A DNA stretch of 64,000 nt from Oscillospiraceae bacterium (GCA_009783205.1 WRHO01000002.1:1-64000); one strand, 5' to 3'. Shown: positions 20,901-28,163, counted from the first letter of the stretch. A program made the numbers and translations. The notes: generated from the sequence alone by a model not told the origin.

Positions 20901-20936
20901 GACCTTAGTATGGCATTGTTTACAGTAATAGTTCAT
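11937..20936 (-). CDS. Giant multi-domain surface adhesin with zinc ribbon and sortase-like tail
   Basis: 2999 residues. Residues 5-23 form a zinc ribbon (C5-x2-C8-x11-C20-x2-C23). A Ser/Ala/Thr-rich linker follows, then one hydrophobic segment (96-112) after FKNWKKQ. It could be an uncleaved anchor, or a long-n-region signal peptide cut near KISA-D. The rest is predicted extracellular: about 1200 residues of Tyr/Asn/Asp-rich adhesin-like beta domains, one Cna_B/SpaA-like domain (~1320-1400), seven pilin isopeptide-linkage-like repeats (~1450-2445), a Thr/Asp/Glu/Pro stalk (~2470-2690) and two more such repeats (~2720-2930). The end, NPRTN plus hydrophobic helix plus RRRKK, looks like a cell-wall sorting signal of the NPxTN type. 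RBS GGGAGGT. Domain assignment is by eye; the ligand is unknown. Confidence 0.85.
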   Translation of the reverse strand: MNYYCKQCHTKVINEEEIFCRKCGAAHAHAFEPERADILATPIVASRDSRFEPTGSVAESASTEATSIEAAKSTSVYEKSTKLVAVSFFKNWKKQISFLLIFSLVLSFFVVYNKIKISADTLDLTDVASNVRWELHDLDDRVIQNGDTIYTTEKLIMYCEFNISVFDGDFIFAEMEKNSGRYAVNLEVDELFIATAEGTKDVFAEVPGIGVFKFAEFEVDPALKKANLVFCGDYWYGDGGEWPGDVEVNEAFLFLSCEIDKSISKNKDEYNIEFPGMSAPLEVNILNNHPVASIEKTGSFIEDGWFYEWKLVVDPGEDPSLFPLTVEDYFDRTIHGYVPDSLRIKGQDPDTIPDFTWKMFDRGNDTVIEITIPEKAVNFDDSDNNKIEITFTTQLSAKEFTGDKYDEYTQVRNEVYLYDGDDTEIDYGLVDFFVPPDKKKVISKYYNGSSSNGNGNNTYYWNAQITMPASGGVGGLYDMVFSDNLPEGMILVPGSLNINWDSVDYWDLKSSSYYSNSSYEDAYLDTFKNTPNGYASWNAFYNNWLFSKLSPTLSEDYLDEFGGWTSIGYNPRDYWAYNYYEYYNGNNPYYYWGYNNYNSFKTNPVLIEETAKGFKIYFDGYYFGEQCSNIVPGTPYCTNESCQLCLKKMAFGEWFSANGGSYSGKYNISYQTMIDPDNPDVFLKNSSNGEYVQGSSVGNKAKITYDYIKGKDPLPEFTYDVNDVYVDNNLVVKYGNINYSDPYYVDWRISVNPNKLDFKEAILTDRFGYYYNSSGNLYYDQYYNERYVDCMKLPEALWDLIKDDLVYDDERDCDIYTFTDTSGVDLADLFDKINFQMVEIHSGYESSLDALDYVTEVVYIHDDEDSRKCGFDIKIENTRKMSFYVKYWLFEDSEDKYTSSGGAGYLQKNGQYYNFYNSVDLLAKIWVEPDPWDNPDDYETIVEDGVTKILKRYKDWDYNSVYISSNTISKSSQYTYGYDPNYFSYTYNYEDNSINWWITVNSNKINMPKGTKVTDALPDYMNFGENPECFIFQESYPYVSYYDYDKYMFKDETNTYTYRANNLSTGGVFDKFKDPRGSDEELDINVTFKDSNKTLEIQFGEEAEDEVFKERYYILIKTYVDTEKCPNFKTDKTFTVSNTVEIERPDGIKDSYTAKVSGINNKAISKSAVVEGNNKITYTVGVNGNGLIIGPDSSNSEFPEGCTVSDKIPEGLKLDTGGEDQDIIRFYKGLVSNSGIITKGDQITDLEAEGIEWSYELTTNDLSIAFTKEGYDKCVVIEYTCFAVTAGTYKNEALLQGKGITEDVGKASTSQFLAGGGGTVLPKAKLQITKLDADTDVPLDGVEFELWTVINGVDTCVDRGTTNSFGVLTFNLLSPSRTYQIIETSAKEGYAASTAQIIYNNGVSIGEISVLNADGTVSGGVTIGKGADDIPLTGSETATVDITNKSVQLKPVELTLKGTKNFTVTHEEDHASNGTRLEAGAFMFTVTDVYDNILSTGTNRADTVGVHDVDGYGGVYAGAIDFSSIEFVAAGSYTLTVAEVNGGLSRYTYSDKVYTIEVRVIEEKVSEELYELVIDSVDINDGGSLIDITADNGESTLEFDNKYRGVVPASVTVQFNGLKSFLDGHGDVVYVGATQFSFIMEELNEDLSSKGTGIVAVGSNAVPTDGNVNSIRHSEIIFSPITYTEEDFLNGAAYTDPANPSYDLRKFYYRVTEVDTGIPGVVYDKIVHVETVTVRRYTDANDDIVLEIYNIGDVDGECKCDHDHDDVDFNQNVFKPDNSILDITGEYNVCFINAHYAEPVNVVINGRKQFNDPDGNSIQGQLEAGMFSFIVKDEHGNTVSTATNKKNGDIEFSKLHFEAPGTYSFIVKEVMPVYDPDTHEYSGNWNPYIKYDPTPHTITVEVTEEVITAETQPGIMGLKSVLVANIIYDNSKNKEIVFVNEFEEDGDKPYNVAKVTITGEKWLYNSLKDDYDFIDEDMFSFVIEDMSDNVVAVGVNSAGTPAMINFGSLWFTDKGWDDAEDSRTYTYKAREIDGNLSGYIYDNSLYYFDVTVNRVRDGSNNVIDLTVTYTYRVVYDINNNEIQENYKTIKFTNYDGIIAYQPTVRKELIGETLKEGQFHFVLTDSSGSVISTAVNDEDGEVKFPLIYYNQRGIYNYKIMEVDGNDPDTIYDNTVYSFSVAVSDFNSDNVLEYEENLTEQDPVFHNKKCTVDTKLNLSGTKVFEGNDGISLDIFRFEVYDTGKGFAQNGGNLVSIGVPDSSGKIAFTPIQYYAQGTHYYRISETIGKIANMTYDPSVYYLEVTIDASGNITAKMNKDTTEDLVAIDVNSPSALQSGLLFDNQYVTERARVPFNANKILEGKTLEDGMFVFVVEKKNDDGSWTEVLRQKNYTPDDEDDHSKVRFGTIVYDKAGEYEYRIREIEGDDDNITYDAQEYCFKVVVENDNGVLKGKKVFADLTEVDDDEIVFTNIYDEPEQTTAPDTSTEEDTTDTTDENTTETDTTAPDTSTDDVTTETDTTVPDTSTDDDTTETDTTAPDTSTEDDTSDTTDENTTESGTAESITSEPITSEPITTETTTEEITTTTDTESESPGTDTTESESPGTDTTEPATPGTDTTEPATPGTDTTEPATPGTDTSDTDTTGTLSVASTEPTTTPKGTEPISKQPIDTTPTGTTNNIPFITTAPVITPSPYVSTAPDDYPPFIDLIRPGPVRPPSFIEQIDLMFVVHKSLNGAAMKAGMFSFVLKDENGKIVSVGINDADGTVRFGSIFYTKAGVYEYTVSEVNSGGGHQYDEKVYPVTVIVREENGFFKGEVKYSVPNGKDYIEFNNKWDDKSIPVTFTGRKILENNAMLDKMFSFVVVDEDDKIVSVGTNDAGGNVKFGNFYCNIEGGKKYKLKILEIGGEAIGVNYDKSVLDLQVEFKEVNGVMTGSVVNSNELLFTNTFISTIITESTRTTDTTRTTSTLDTNPRTNVSIIITGTMISLGALVVAVLLRRRKKNER
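13041..13190 (-). repeat. Five tandem 30-bp coding repeats in the adhesin stalk
   Basis: Units start at 13041, 13071, 13101, 13131 and 13161. The first three are identical; the last two differ in the middle, so the encoded decapeptide is TTEPATPGTD three times and TTESESPGTD-like twice. The repeat keeps the reading frame, so copy number can change stalk length by ten residues at a time. Confidence 0.9.
13255..13515 (-). repeat. Imperfect ~48-bp coding repeats in the adhesin stalk
   Basis: Encodes repeated Thr/Asp blocks such as TETDTTAPDTST, about 16 residues each, with small variations (AP/VP; DD, ED, EE). This is the low-complexity, probably extended part of the surface protein next to the 30-bp repeats. 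Confidence 0.75.
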
Positions 20937-21023
20937 TTTCTACCTCCCAGCATAAAACGCGTGTGTACTCTCTCGTACCGTCCGAGAAATTATAACGAAT
21001 AACATACAATAACCTACGGAGTT

Positions 21024-21052
21024 ATTATATCACGCAAAACAAAGCTTGTCAA
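21024..21052 (-). promoter_or_regulatory. SigA-type promoter of the giant adhesin
   Basis: On the minus strand: TTGACA (21052-21047), 17-bp spacer, TATAAT (21029-21024). This is a full consensus match and leaves an mRNA leader of about 80 bases. Confidence 0.82.
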
Positions 21053-21093
21053 CAAATTTTTATAGATTTTTTACAAAAAAGTCTCCTTTTTTA

Positions 21094-21122
21094 TTGACAA
21101 ATTTGAGCAAATTTATTAAAAT
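21094..21122 (+). promoter_or_regulatory. Promoter of the WG-repeat gene
   Basis: TTGACA (21094-21099), 17-bp spacer, TAAAAT (21117-21122). Its -35 lies about 40 bp from the -35 of the divergent adhesin promoter, so one regulator could affect both. Confidence 0.6.
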
Positions 21123-21179
21123 CATATATATTGTTTTTTTTCTTGTGAAAAAACACATTTTAGAGGGGGTGCCTAAATT

Positions 21180-23036
21180 ATGCACAAGAATATTCTGTCG
21201 TTATTAATCTCAATACTGATAATAACAATAACGCCACGATGTACAACCTCGGCGGCATCGCATAACTCTGTGACAACAATCCTTGAGCCTTCGTTAAAAG
21301 CCGCCGAAGACTATCCCGACTCTTATCCGAACGGGGTATATCCGATTATGGGTTCTTCCTTAGTTTTGGTAAGAAGCGATTACGACGATATATCGGGAAT
21401 TTATAACGGCAAAACGGGCGAGCGTATTACCCCGGGATATTTTCACTTCAAAACCGACCACGATGAAGAGATTGATTTTTATATTTATACAAAAGACGGT
21501 ATGAAGGTTGTCGATTATTCGGTTATAATGGTTGTCGACAGATATGAAAAACACGAGGGCGGCGGTGAAGAATATGAACTGCCGGTATATAAATACGGGT
21601 TTCTGCACCGAAGCGGAGTAATCGCAATTCCTTTTGAATACGATAAAGCGGAGGATTTCAGTAACGGACTCGCACAGGTTGCGAAGGACGGTAAGCGCGG
21701 TTTTATCAATATATTCGGCGAGGCGGTAGTGCCTATTGAATATGATTACGATTATGAACGACAATACCTGCGTTATGAAAACAGATTTTCTGAAGGAATG
21801 GCGGCGGTCAGCAAGGACGGGAAATGGGGGTTTGTTGATAAAAGCGGGAATGTTGTTGTGTCGTTGGAGTATGACGCGGCTGAAGCCTTTGGCGACGGAA
21901 TGGCGGCGGTATGCAAGGACGGAAAATGGGGGTTTATCAACGCGGGGGGAGAGCTCGTTGTCCCGCTTGAATACGCAAGTGTAAACGAATTTTGCGACGG
22001 CGTTGCAACGGTTAATGTGGGTGATTCGCTTACAACGGGGTATGAGTGGTCAAAATGGAAAATGGGGTTGATTAATAAGAAGGGTGAGCTTTTACTCCCC
22101 GCAGAATATAATTATATCGGTTATTTTAATGACGGCTTGGCGGAAATTTTAATAGGAGACAGAAATTCACTGTCCGGTCGCAAGGGCTTTATCAACACAA
22201 GCGGCGAGATTGTAATACCGATTGAATACGATGATTTGCGTAGCTTTGAGAACGGCTTGGCTATGGTATGCAAAAAGGGGAAATGGGGCTTTATCGACAC
22301 AAGCGGCGAAATTGTAATACCGTTGGAATGTGATTGGATTTGGAGACTCGGCGATGATTTTTATGGGGTTAGTATCGACAAAACAAACAGAAAAAGCGGT
22401 ATAAAAAAAGGCGTCGGCGTTTTAAATAAAGAGGGCGAGTTTTTTATCCCGACGGGAGTGTACGACGAAATCCATCCTTTTGTGGACGGCTTTGCTATCG
22501 TCGGCAAGGGGCGCAACAACAAAATAGAGTACGGTATAATCAACACAAATGGCGAAATTGTTCTGCCGATTGAATATGACTCAATGGGCGGATATTTGAG
22601 CAAGAATTATACGGACGGTCTTTTGACGGTCAGAAAGAACGGTATATCGGGAATACTCGATACAAACACAAGGTTCATTATTCCCTTAGAGTACAATTAT
22701 AACCTCGCATACCTCCCGGTAAAAGACTTGGCAATCGTCGTAAAAGATGACAAAGAGGGTATTATTACCCTAAACAATGAGGTTGTGCTTCCGCTCGAAT
22801 ATAATCGCATTATATATGTACACGGCGAGGGAAACACACACTATTTTTGGGTCAAAAAAGACGGCTTATGGGGGGTTATATCCGTATTTGGGAGTTATGT
22901 CGAAAGCAACCCGAAAACGGGTATAAAAGTGTTGCCGATATATATAATACCGACAACATTACTCCTTTTATACGCCTTTGTGAGTCGTCAAAAACACTTC
23001 GGCAAACGAATCAAGTTATTTTCAAACACTTTCTAA
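21180..23036 (+). CDS. WG-repeat surface protein
   Basis: 618 residues. A hydrophobic N-terminus (residues ~4-20) is a likely signal peptide; the cysteine in TPRCTTS is not in a good lipobox. Most of the protein is WG-type beta repeats of the form KDGKWGFINxxGExVxPxEYD. A hydrophobic C-terminal segment (VLPIYIIPTTLLLLYAFV) and a basic tail suggest membrane anchoring. WG repeats are common in secreted proteins of gut Firmicutes and Bacteroidetes and have no single known function. Divergent from the giant adhesin across a shared promoter region. The RBS is AGAGGGGG. Only seven bases separate its stop from the convergent leuS stop. Confidence 0.85.
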   Translation: MHKNILSLLISILIITITPRCTTSAASHNSVTTILEPSLKAAEDYPDSYPNGVYPIMGSSLVLVRSDYDDISGIYNGKTGERITPGYFHFKTDHDEEIDFYIYTKDGMKVVDYSVIMVVDRYEKHEGGGEEYELPVYKYGFLHRSGVIAIPFEYDKAEDFSNGLAQVAKDGKRGFINIFGEAVVPIEYDYDYERQYLRYENRFSEGMAAVSKDGKWGFVDKSGNVVVSLEYDAAEAFGDGMAAVCKDGKWGFINAGGELVVPLEYASVNEFCDGVATVNVGDSLTTGYEWSKWKMGLINKKGELLLPAEYNYIGYFNDGLAEILIGDRNSLSGRKGFINTSGEIVIPIEYDDLRSFENGLAMVCKKGKWGFIDTSGEIVIPLECDWIWRLGDDFYGVSIDKTNRKSGIKKGVGVLNKEGEFFIPTGVYDEIHPFVDGFAIVGKGRNNKIEYGIINTNGEIVLPIEYDSMGGYLSKNYTDGLLTVRKNGISGILDTNTRFIIPLEYNYNLAYLPVKDLAIVVKDDKEGIITLNNEVVLPLEYNRIIYVHGEGNTHYFWVKKDGLWGVISVFGSYVESNPKTGIKVLPIYIIPTTLLLLYAFVSRQKHFGKRIKLFSNTF

Positions 23037-23043
23037 ACCCCTT

Positions 23044-25461
23044 TCATCTAACCACAATATTAACCAGCTTATCGGGGACGACTATTTCCTTAACAATGGT
23101 CTTTGAGTCTAACGCCGCTCCTAAGGCTTCTTTTGCGCGGGTCAGCACCTCTGTTTTGTCACAGCCCGTCGGTACAACTAACTTTGCGCGGACTTTTCCG
23201 CAAACCTGTACAACTATTTCAACCTCGTCGTCCTTGCACAACGCCTCGTCATACTTAGGGAGCGATTGTTCGTTTAAAATTCCAAACCCCGCCGCCTCAA
23301 ACATTTCCTCGGTTATATGCGGCGCGAACGGATTCAATAATAAGAGGAAAGACCGAAGCTCGGCATTATTAATTGCGCCCGTCGCGTATATCTCATTAAT
23401 AAGCGACATTAAAGAGGCAATTGCCGTGTTAAATTTTAAATGTTCTATATCATAGGTGACTTTTTTGATGGTTTTATGAAACGATGAACAAAGCTCCTTC
23501 CTATAACTGTCAACTGTCAACTGTCCATTGTCAACTGTCGTCAACCGGCATAAATTCCACACGCGGTCTAAGAAGCGTTTACAGCCTTTAATCCCCGTCA
23601 TGCTCCATGGCGCGACCTTTTCAAAATCCCCCACAAACATTTCATACAGTCTAAGTGCGTCCGCGCCGTAATCGCGAATAATTTCGTCGGGGTTGATGAC
23701 GTTGCCGCGAGATTTAGACATTTTCTGCATATCCTCGCCTAATATCATTCCGTGCGACGTACGCTTATTGTACGGCTCTTTAGAAGACACTATACCTATA
23801 TCGTATAAGAATTTATGCCAAAATCTCGAATACAATAAATGCAGCGTTGTATGCTCCATACCGCCGTTGTACCAATCGACATTCATCCAATAATCGAGCT
23901 TTTCCTTTGACGCTAAAGCCGTTTTGTTGTACGGGTCACAATAGCGGAGAAAGTACCACGAGCTTCCCGCCCATTGCGGCATTGTGTCGGTTTCGCGTTT
24001 TGCCGCTCCGCCGCACTCGGGACAGGTTGTGTTGATAAAATCGTCTAATGCCGCTAACGGGGACTCGCCCGTATCCGTCGGCATATATGTCTCAACCTCG
24101 GGAAGCATTAGAGGAAGTTGACTTTCGGGAATCGCCACCCACCCGCATTTTTCACAATGAACCAAAGGGATAGGCTCACCCCAATATCTCTGCCGACTGA
24201 ACACCCAGTCGCGAAGCTTATAATTAATCTTCGGCTCGCCTAATTTTTGTTTCGACAGGTATTCGGTTATTTTTACCTTTGCGTCATCTACGCTCATACC
24301 GTCTAAAAAGCCGGAGTTGACCATAATTCCCGAGTCACAATCGGTAAATGCCTCTTTCTCGATATCTCCCCCCGATACCACCTCAATTATCGGAAGGTTG
24401 AACTTTTTAGCAAACTCCCAGTCGCGGGTATCGTGTCCCGGAACCGCCATAATTGCGCCCGTTCCGTAGCTCATTAATACATAATCGGAAACAAATATGG
24501 GAATTTCGGTATTGTTGACGGGGTTGACCGCGCAAACGCCGTCTAATTTCACCCCCGTCTTTTCTTTGACCATTTCCGTCCGCTCAAAGTCGGATTTTTT
24601 TGCGGACGCCGTCTTGTACTCAAGAATCTCGCTATAATTAGAAAGCCTTTCCTTCCATGCGTCTATATAAGGATGCTCGGGAGAAATGACCATATAAGTC
24701 GCTCCGAACAAGGTGTCGGGGCGGGTGGTGAAAATACGCAAAATATCTCCCGCGGTTGACGTGAAATCCACCTCCGCGCCGGTGCTTCTTCCTATCCAGT
24801 TAATCTGTGACGTCTTAACCCGCTCGGGATAATCCACCTCTGTTAAATCGTCGATTAAGCGTTGCGCGTACTCGGTAATTTTTAACATCCATTGGCTCTT
24901 GACCCTGCGTACAACCTCACTGTGACAGCGTTCACAGCTTCCGTCAACAACCTCTTCATTTGCTAAAACGACCTTACAATCGGTACACCAGTTGACCGCC
25001 ATTTCCTTTTTATACGCCAACCCCTTTTTAAACAATTGAAGAAAAATCCACTGAGTCCATTTATAATACTCGGGGTCTGTGGTGTTTATTTCTCTTGACC
25101 AGTCGAACGAAAACCCGATTGCCTTCGCCTGTCTCGTGAAGTTTTTTACGTTGTCGGCGGTTACCTTAGCGGGGTGGATTTTGTTTTTTATCGCAAAGTT
25201 CTCGGTGGGCAACCCGAATGCGTCCCACCCGAACGGATAAAGCACGTTATATCCCTCTAACCGCCTTTTGCGCGCAAGAATATCCATTGCGGTATATGGG
25301 CGCGGGTGTCCTATGTGCAACCCCTGTCCCGAGGGATACGGAAACTCCACAAGGACGTAGAATTTCTCCTTATCGAAGTTTTCGACGACCTTAAATGTTT
25401 CGTTCTTCTCCCAATAATCCTGCCACTTTTTTTCAATTGATGTGTAATTGTACTCTTTCAT
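23044..25461 (-). CDS. leuS: Leucyl-tRNA synthetase
   Basis: Class Ia synthetase, 805 residues, the normal bacterial length. HIGH is at residues 49-52 (GLHIGHPRP), KMSKS near 581 (MSKSRGNV), and zinc-binding cysteines are seen in CTDCK...CERCH. The editing domain lies between. Between the catalytic core and the anticodon-binding domain the coding strand carries an in-frame heptamer repeat ([14 protein letters not shown]), in a linker that varies in length across the family, so activity is probably kept. Third gene of a speE-speB-leuS run on the minus strand; no T-box leader is visible upstream. Confidence 0.96.
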   Translation of the reverse strand: MKEYNYTSIEKKWQDYWEKNETFKVVENFDKEKFYVLVEFPYPSGQGLHIGHPRPYTAMDILARKRRLEGYNVLYPFGWDAFGLPTENFAIKNKIHPAKVTADNVKNFTRQAKAIGFSFDWSREINTTDPEYYKWTQWIFLQLFKKGLAYKKEMAVNWCTDCKVVLANEEVVDGSCERCHSEVVRRVKSQWMLKITEYAQRLIDDLTEVDYPERVKTSQINWIGRSTGAEVDFTSTAGDILRIFTTRPDTLFGATYMVISPEHPYIDAWKERLSNYSEILEYKTASAKKSDFERTEMVKEKTGVKLDGVCAVNPVNNTEIPIFVSDYVLMSYGTGAIMAVPGHDTRDWEFAKKFNLPIIEVVSGGDIEKEAFTDCDSGIMVNSGFLDGMSVDDAKVKITEYLSKQKLGEPKINYKLRDWVFSRQRYWGEPIPLVHCEKCGWVAIPESQLPLMLPEVETYMPTDTGESPLAALDDFINTTCPECGGAAKRETDTMPQWAGSSWYFLRYCDPYNKTALASKEKLDYWMNVDWYNGGMEHTTLHLLYSRFWHKFLYDIGIVSSKEPYNKRTSHGMILGEDMQKMSKSRGNVINPDEIIRDYGADALRLYEMFVGDFEKVAPWSMTGIKGCKRFLDRVWNLCRLTTVDNGQLTVDSYRKELCSSFHKTIKKVTYDIEHLKFNTAIASLMSLINEIYATGAINNAELRSFLLLLNPFAPHITEEMFEAAGFGILNEQSLPKYDEALCKDDEVEIVVQVCGKVRAKLVVPTGCDKTEVLTRAKEALGAALDSKTIVKEIVVPDKLVNIVVR
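23505..23545 (-). repeat. Heptamer repeat (TTGACAG/A) inside leuS
   Basis: On the minus strand, which is the leuS coding strand: imperfect consecutive units TTGACGA, CAGTTGA, CAATGGA and CAGTTGA. The related arrays lie at 37551, 48880, 51908 and 56338. Confidence 0.8.
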
Positions 25462-25493
25462 TTTTCCTGTTATCTCCTGTATTTATATTGTAT

Positions 25494-26384
25494 TTATATT
25501 GATAAAAGCAATTCGCGTAAAACCTTACCCGCAGTTGCCGCACAAACGCCGCTTGTATCATATGGGTGGGAATATTCGACCAAATCCGCGCCGACAATGT
25601 TTGCGCCGCAAACATATCTAATCATTTGAATAAGCTCTAAAAAGCGAACCCCTCCCGCCTCCGGGGTTCCGGTTGCGGGAAACTCGGACGGGTCAAGAAC
25701 GTCAATATCTATTGTCAAATAGACCGGGTTATCGCCCAAGCTATTAACGACGTCAAATCCTTCTGTAAAATTCGGGAGAAAACTCGATATTGTGGGCATA
25801 GCATATTCTTTTGATAAATGAATATGTTTTTCGCCCCACTCAAACTCTTCCCTCGTTCCCGAGCGCACTCCGAAGCTGTATATGCGGTTATCCCCCAACA
25901 CCTCCCAACACCGCCGCATGACGCAGGCGTGTGAGAGCTTTTCGCCGAGATACTCGTCCCGCAAATCAGTATGCGCGTCAAAATGTATAAGCCGCAAATC
26001 GGGGTATTTTTGGCTACAAGCTTCTATTGCGGGCAGAGTCACAAGATGCTCTCCGCCGAGCATGACCGGTATTTTATTATCGTTTAAAATTTGCTTTTGG
26101 GCTTTATATATCGTTAAAAGCGTTTTTTCGGTATTGCCGAACGGAAGCTCTAATTCGCCGGAATCGAAAACCTTAATGTCCGTAAGCTCTTTGTTCAAAT
26201 ACGGGCTGTAGCTCTCGAGTCCGTAGCTTTCGGCGCGAATGACCTTTCCCCCGAATCTCGCACCGGGACGATATGAGGTTGTCCCGTCAAACCCCGCGCC
26301 GAATAATACAATGTCAGCATCTTGGTAATCGGAATCACAGCCTATAAAGCGGTCGGAAGTGATTTGTTTGTTTAATTCTTTCAT
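25494..26384 (-). CDS. speB: Agmatinase-type ureohydrolase
   Basis: Manganese-dependent hydrolase of the arginase family, 296 residues. Metal ligands are visible: His113 in GGEHLVTLP, Asp136-x-His138-x-Asp140 in HFDAHTDLRDE, and the TIDIDVLDP aspartates near residue 220. The DAHTDLRDEY signature and the neighbouring speE support agmatine as substrate, giving putrescine and urea; other guanidino substrates cannot be excluded. A copy of the repeated leader module lies directly upstream. It follows speE by about 96 bp and precedes leuS. Confidence 0.9.
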   Translation of the reverse strand: MKELNKQITSDRFIGCDSDYQDADIVLFGAGFDGTTSYRPGARFGGKVIRAESYGLESYSPYLNKELTDIKVFDSGELELPFGNTEKTLLTIYKAQKQILNDNKIPVMLGGEHLVTLPAIEACSQKYPDLRLIHFDAHTDLRDEYLGEKLSHACVMRRCWEVLGDNRIYSFGVRSGTREEFEWGEKHIHLSKEYAMPTISSFLPNFTEGFDVVNSLGDNPVYLTIDIDVLDPSEFPATGTPEAGGVRFLELIQMIRYVCGANIVGADLVEYSHPYDTSGVCAATAGKVLRELLLSI

Positions 26385-26419
26385 TTTCTGTACTTACCTT
26401 TCCGAGCCGCAAAAAGCTC
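26382..26419 (-). repeat. Repeated leader module (copy upstream of speB)
   Basis: Reads GAGCTTTTTGCGGCTC, then GGAAAGG, then a diverged spacer to ATG. The first 23 bases are identical to the holA copy. Directly upstream is the covarying hairpin repeat at 26434-26480, so both modules sit in one leader here. Confidence 0.7.
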
Positions 26420-26433
26420 TCTTTCAACCTTCA

Positions 26434-26480
26434 GTCAAGCTCTCGAGCGAAATGAATCCGCTCGTAAGCTCTCTTTCAAC
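26434..26480 (-). repeat. Covarying hairpin repeat, copy 2 (speE-speB gap)
   Basis: On the minus strand begins GTTGAAAGAGAGCTTACG, then the stem CGAGCG/CGCTCG, then GAGAGCTTGAC. Compared with the copy at 41736 the stem bases differ on both sides but still pair. A partial repeat of GTTGAAAGAGAGCTT lies at 26413-26428. Confidence 0.7.
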
Positions 26481-27332
26481 TTACTCTACCTCTCTCAACA
26501 TTTCCTCGACATAGCTCGGCAGGGCAAATGCACCCTTATGCAAATTTGTATTGTAATACCGAGTTTTAAGTCCTAATGCGTTCCAAAGCTCGGGCTTAAA
26601 ATCGTCGGTCGGGTGAAATTTTTTGCTCGCAAAACCAAAGAGCCAGTGTCCGGAGGGGTAGGTCGGTATATGCGCCTGATACACTCTGCTGATTGGGAAC
26701 GACTCAACTATGCGCTTATGGGCGCGTTTCATCGCGTCGGCGTCATTTGCATAAAACGGGCTTTCGTGTTGATTTACCATTATACCCGTATCGGTGAGCG
26801 CGTTGTAACAGTTGCCGTAGAACTCTTTTTTGAACAAGCCCTCGCCCGGACCGAGGGGGTCGGTTGAATCGACAATGATTAGGTCATAAGCGTTTTCGCA
26901 ATTGCGTACAAATTTTAACCCGTCTTGATAATAAACGCTCAATCGCGGGTCGTCAAAGCTCGAAGCCGTCTTTGGCAAATATTCTTTACAGACCTTTACA
27001 ACGAGCTCGTCTATCTCAACCATGTCTATTTTCTCGATACCGTTATAACGACAAAGCTCGCGAACCGCGCCGCCGTCGCCCGCACCTATCAGTAACACCT
27101 TCTTTATATCGGGATTTACCGACATAGGCACATGAACAATCATATCGTGATAAATAAACTCGTCTCTTTCGGTCAACATCATATAACCGTCAAGGGCGAG
27201 AAATCTCCCAAATTCAACAGAGTCGAATACATCTATTCTTTGTATCCCGGAATTATCCGAAAAAAGCTGTTTCGTGACTTTAATCGAAAATCGAACCGTT
27301 TTTGTGTGATATTCGCTGAACCATAAATCCAT
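26481..27332 (-). CDS. speE: Spermidine synthase
   Basis: Transfers the aminopropyl group from decarboxylated AdoMet to putrescine. The Rossmann motif GAGDGG is at residues 83-88 and the substrate aspartate in VDSTDPLGPGEGLF; length 283 is usual. The ORF track begins at TTG 27344 with an MVSKM extension. ATG 27332 is preferred because it is the codon shared by all copies of the leader module, and speE similarity starts at once (DLWFSEYHT). First gene of the minus-strand speE-speB-leuS run, with its own promoter. Confidence 0.93.
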   Translation of the reverse strand: MDLWFSEYHTKTVRFSIKVTKQLFSDNSGIQRIDVFDSVEFGRFLALDGYMMLTERDEFIYHDMIVHVPMSVNPDIKKVLLIGAGDGGAVRELCRYNGIEKIDMVEIDELVVKVCKEYLPKTASSFDDPRLSVYYQDGLKFVRNCENAYDLIIVDSTDPLGPGEGLFKKEFYGNCYNALTDTGIMVNQHESPFYANDADAMKRAHKRIVESFPISRVYQAHIPTYPSGHWLFGFASKKFHPTDDFKPELWNALGLKTRYYNTNLHKGAFALPSYVEEMLREVE

Positions 27333-27360
27333 TTTAGAAACCAAGCCTTTCCGTGCCGCA
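27330..27360 (-). repeat. Repeated leader module (copy upstream of speE)
   Basis: GCGGCACGGAAAGG is followed by TTGGTTTCTAAAATG. The upstream ATG of the consensus is TTG here, so the optional N-terminal peptide reads MVSKM. The hairpin arm is degraded relative to holA and speB. Confidence 0.6.
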
Positions 27361-27407
27361 AAATTTTGTTTAAAAGAAGGTAAATTTATCTTATTTATGT
27401 TATTATT

Positions 27408-27436
27408 ACTATAACACGATTTTTTTGAATTTGCAA
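27408..27436 (-). promoter_or_regulatory. Promoter of speE-speB-leuS
   Basis: On the minus strand: TTGCAA (27436-27431), 17-bp spacer, TATAGT (27413-27408). The leader to the speE ATG is about 70 bases. Confidence 0.7.
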
Positions 27437-27487
27437 TACGAATACGGGAACATTATTATTATTCTTTTTATAAAATCAAAAAAACAC

Positions 27488-27516
27488 TTTACAAATACCA
27501 ATATTAGGTATATAAT
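27488..27516 (+). promoter_or_regulatory. Promoter of the small membrane-anchored protein gene
   Basis: TTTACA (27488-27493), 17-bp spacer, TATAAT (27511-27516). The AAAGGAGGG ribosome site of the next gene follows at 27534-27542. Confidence 0.72.
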
Positions 27517-27550
27517 AATATAAGAGATTAACAAAGGAGGGCTTTCAATA

Positions 27551-28084
27551 ATGAAATTAGCATGGGCGGCTTTCGGTGTGGCTACTCTCGTTGGGGTAGG
27601 CTATATCATAGGTAAAAAGGTAATAGAAAAAAGAAACGGGGAAGACGACTTCTACGAATTTGACGCTTCGGACAATTTTGACGAAGCCGACGAAGGCGAG
27701 AATAATGAAGACGGAGAAAACCCGGACGTTTACGCAAAGGCTAAAGGAAAAGAATACGGAGAAAAAATCCGCAAAGCCTCAATGTTCGCCGTAGGAGCAA
27801 TAAAAACGAGCGCGGATAAATTAGGTGAAACGATTTCAGACATAAAATCAAAGGATATGGTAAAAAAAGGCGAACAAACCGTTGACGCGGTAAAGGAAAC
27901 CGGAGAAAATATCAGAAATGATATAAAACGCGATTTTGAAGATTTTAAAGGTATGGTATCTTCAATTGAGGAAGATGTAAAAGAATCCGATTTGTTTGAA
28001 ACTGCGGAAAATTTGACAGAAGATATCAAAGAAGAGGTCAAGAATGTGTTCGGCACAGACCGCTCTGACGATTATAAGGAATGA
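27551..28084 (+). CDS. Small membrane-anchored acidic helical protein, function unknown
   Basis: 177 residues. One N-terminal membrane helix (AWAAFGVATLVGVGYIIGKK, residues ~4-22) is followed by an acidic linker (EDDFYEFDASDNFDEADEGE), then a long amphipathic, probably helical part rich in Lys, Glu and Asp (for example KEYGEKIRKASMFAVGAIKT). The architecture recalls YtxH-like or gas-vesicle GvpT-like envelope stress proteins, but no family is recognised. It has its own promoter, a very strong ribosome site (AAAGGAGGG) and its own terminator, so it is probably well expressed and monocistronic. Confidence 0.75.
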   Translation: MKLAWAAFGVATLVGVGYIIGKKVIEKRNGEDDFYEFDASDNFDEADEGENNEDGENPDVYAKAKGKEYGEKIRKASMFAVGAIKTSADKLGETISDIKSKDMVKKGEQTVDAVKETGENIRNDIKRDFEDFKGMVSSIEEDVKESDLFETAENLTEDIKEEVKNVFGTDRSDDYKE

Positions 28085-28100
28085 CCGGTATCAATTAAAG

Positions 28101-28147
28101 TAAAAAAGCCGCACTTGCCGTTTAAAGCGTGAAGTGCGGCTTTTTTA
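28101..28147. terminator. Bidirectional intrinsic terminator
   Basis: AAAAAGCCGCACTT pairs with AAGTGCGGCTTTTTT across a loop of about 15 bases. The T-run and A-run flanks serve both the plus-strand small gene and the convergent gyrA. Confidence 0.88.
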
Positions 28148-28163
28148 TCACAACTATATAACC

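Noticed and set aside
23044-25461. T-box or other leader control of leuS
   Set aside because: leuS lies directly behind speB with a 32-bp gap; no specifier stem, T-box sequence or terminator is present. The same holds for serS, glnS and metG.
27345-27550. tRNA genes in intergenic gaps
   Set aside because: No cloverleaf or GTTCGAATC-type T-loop was found in this or the other gaps longer than 70 bp.
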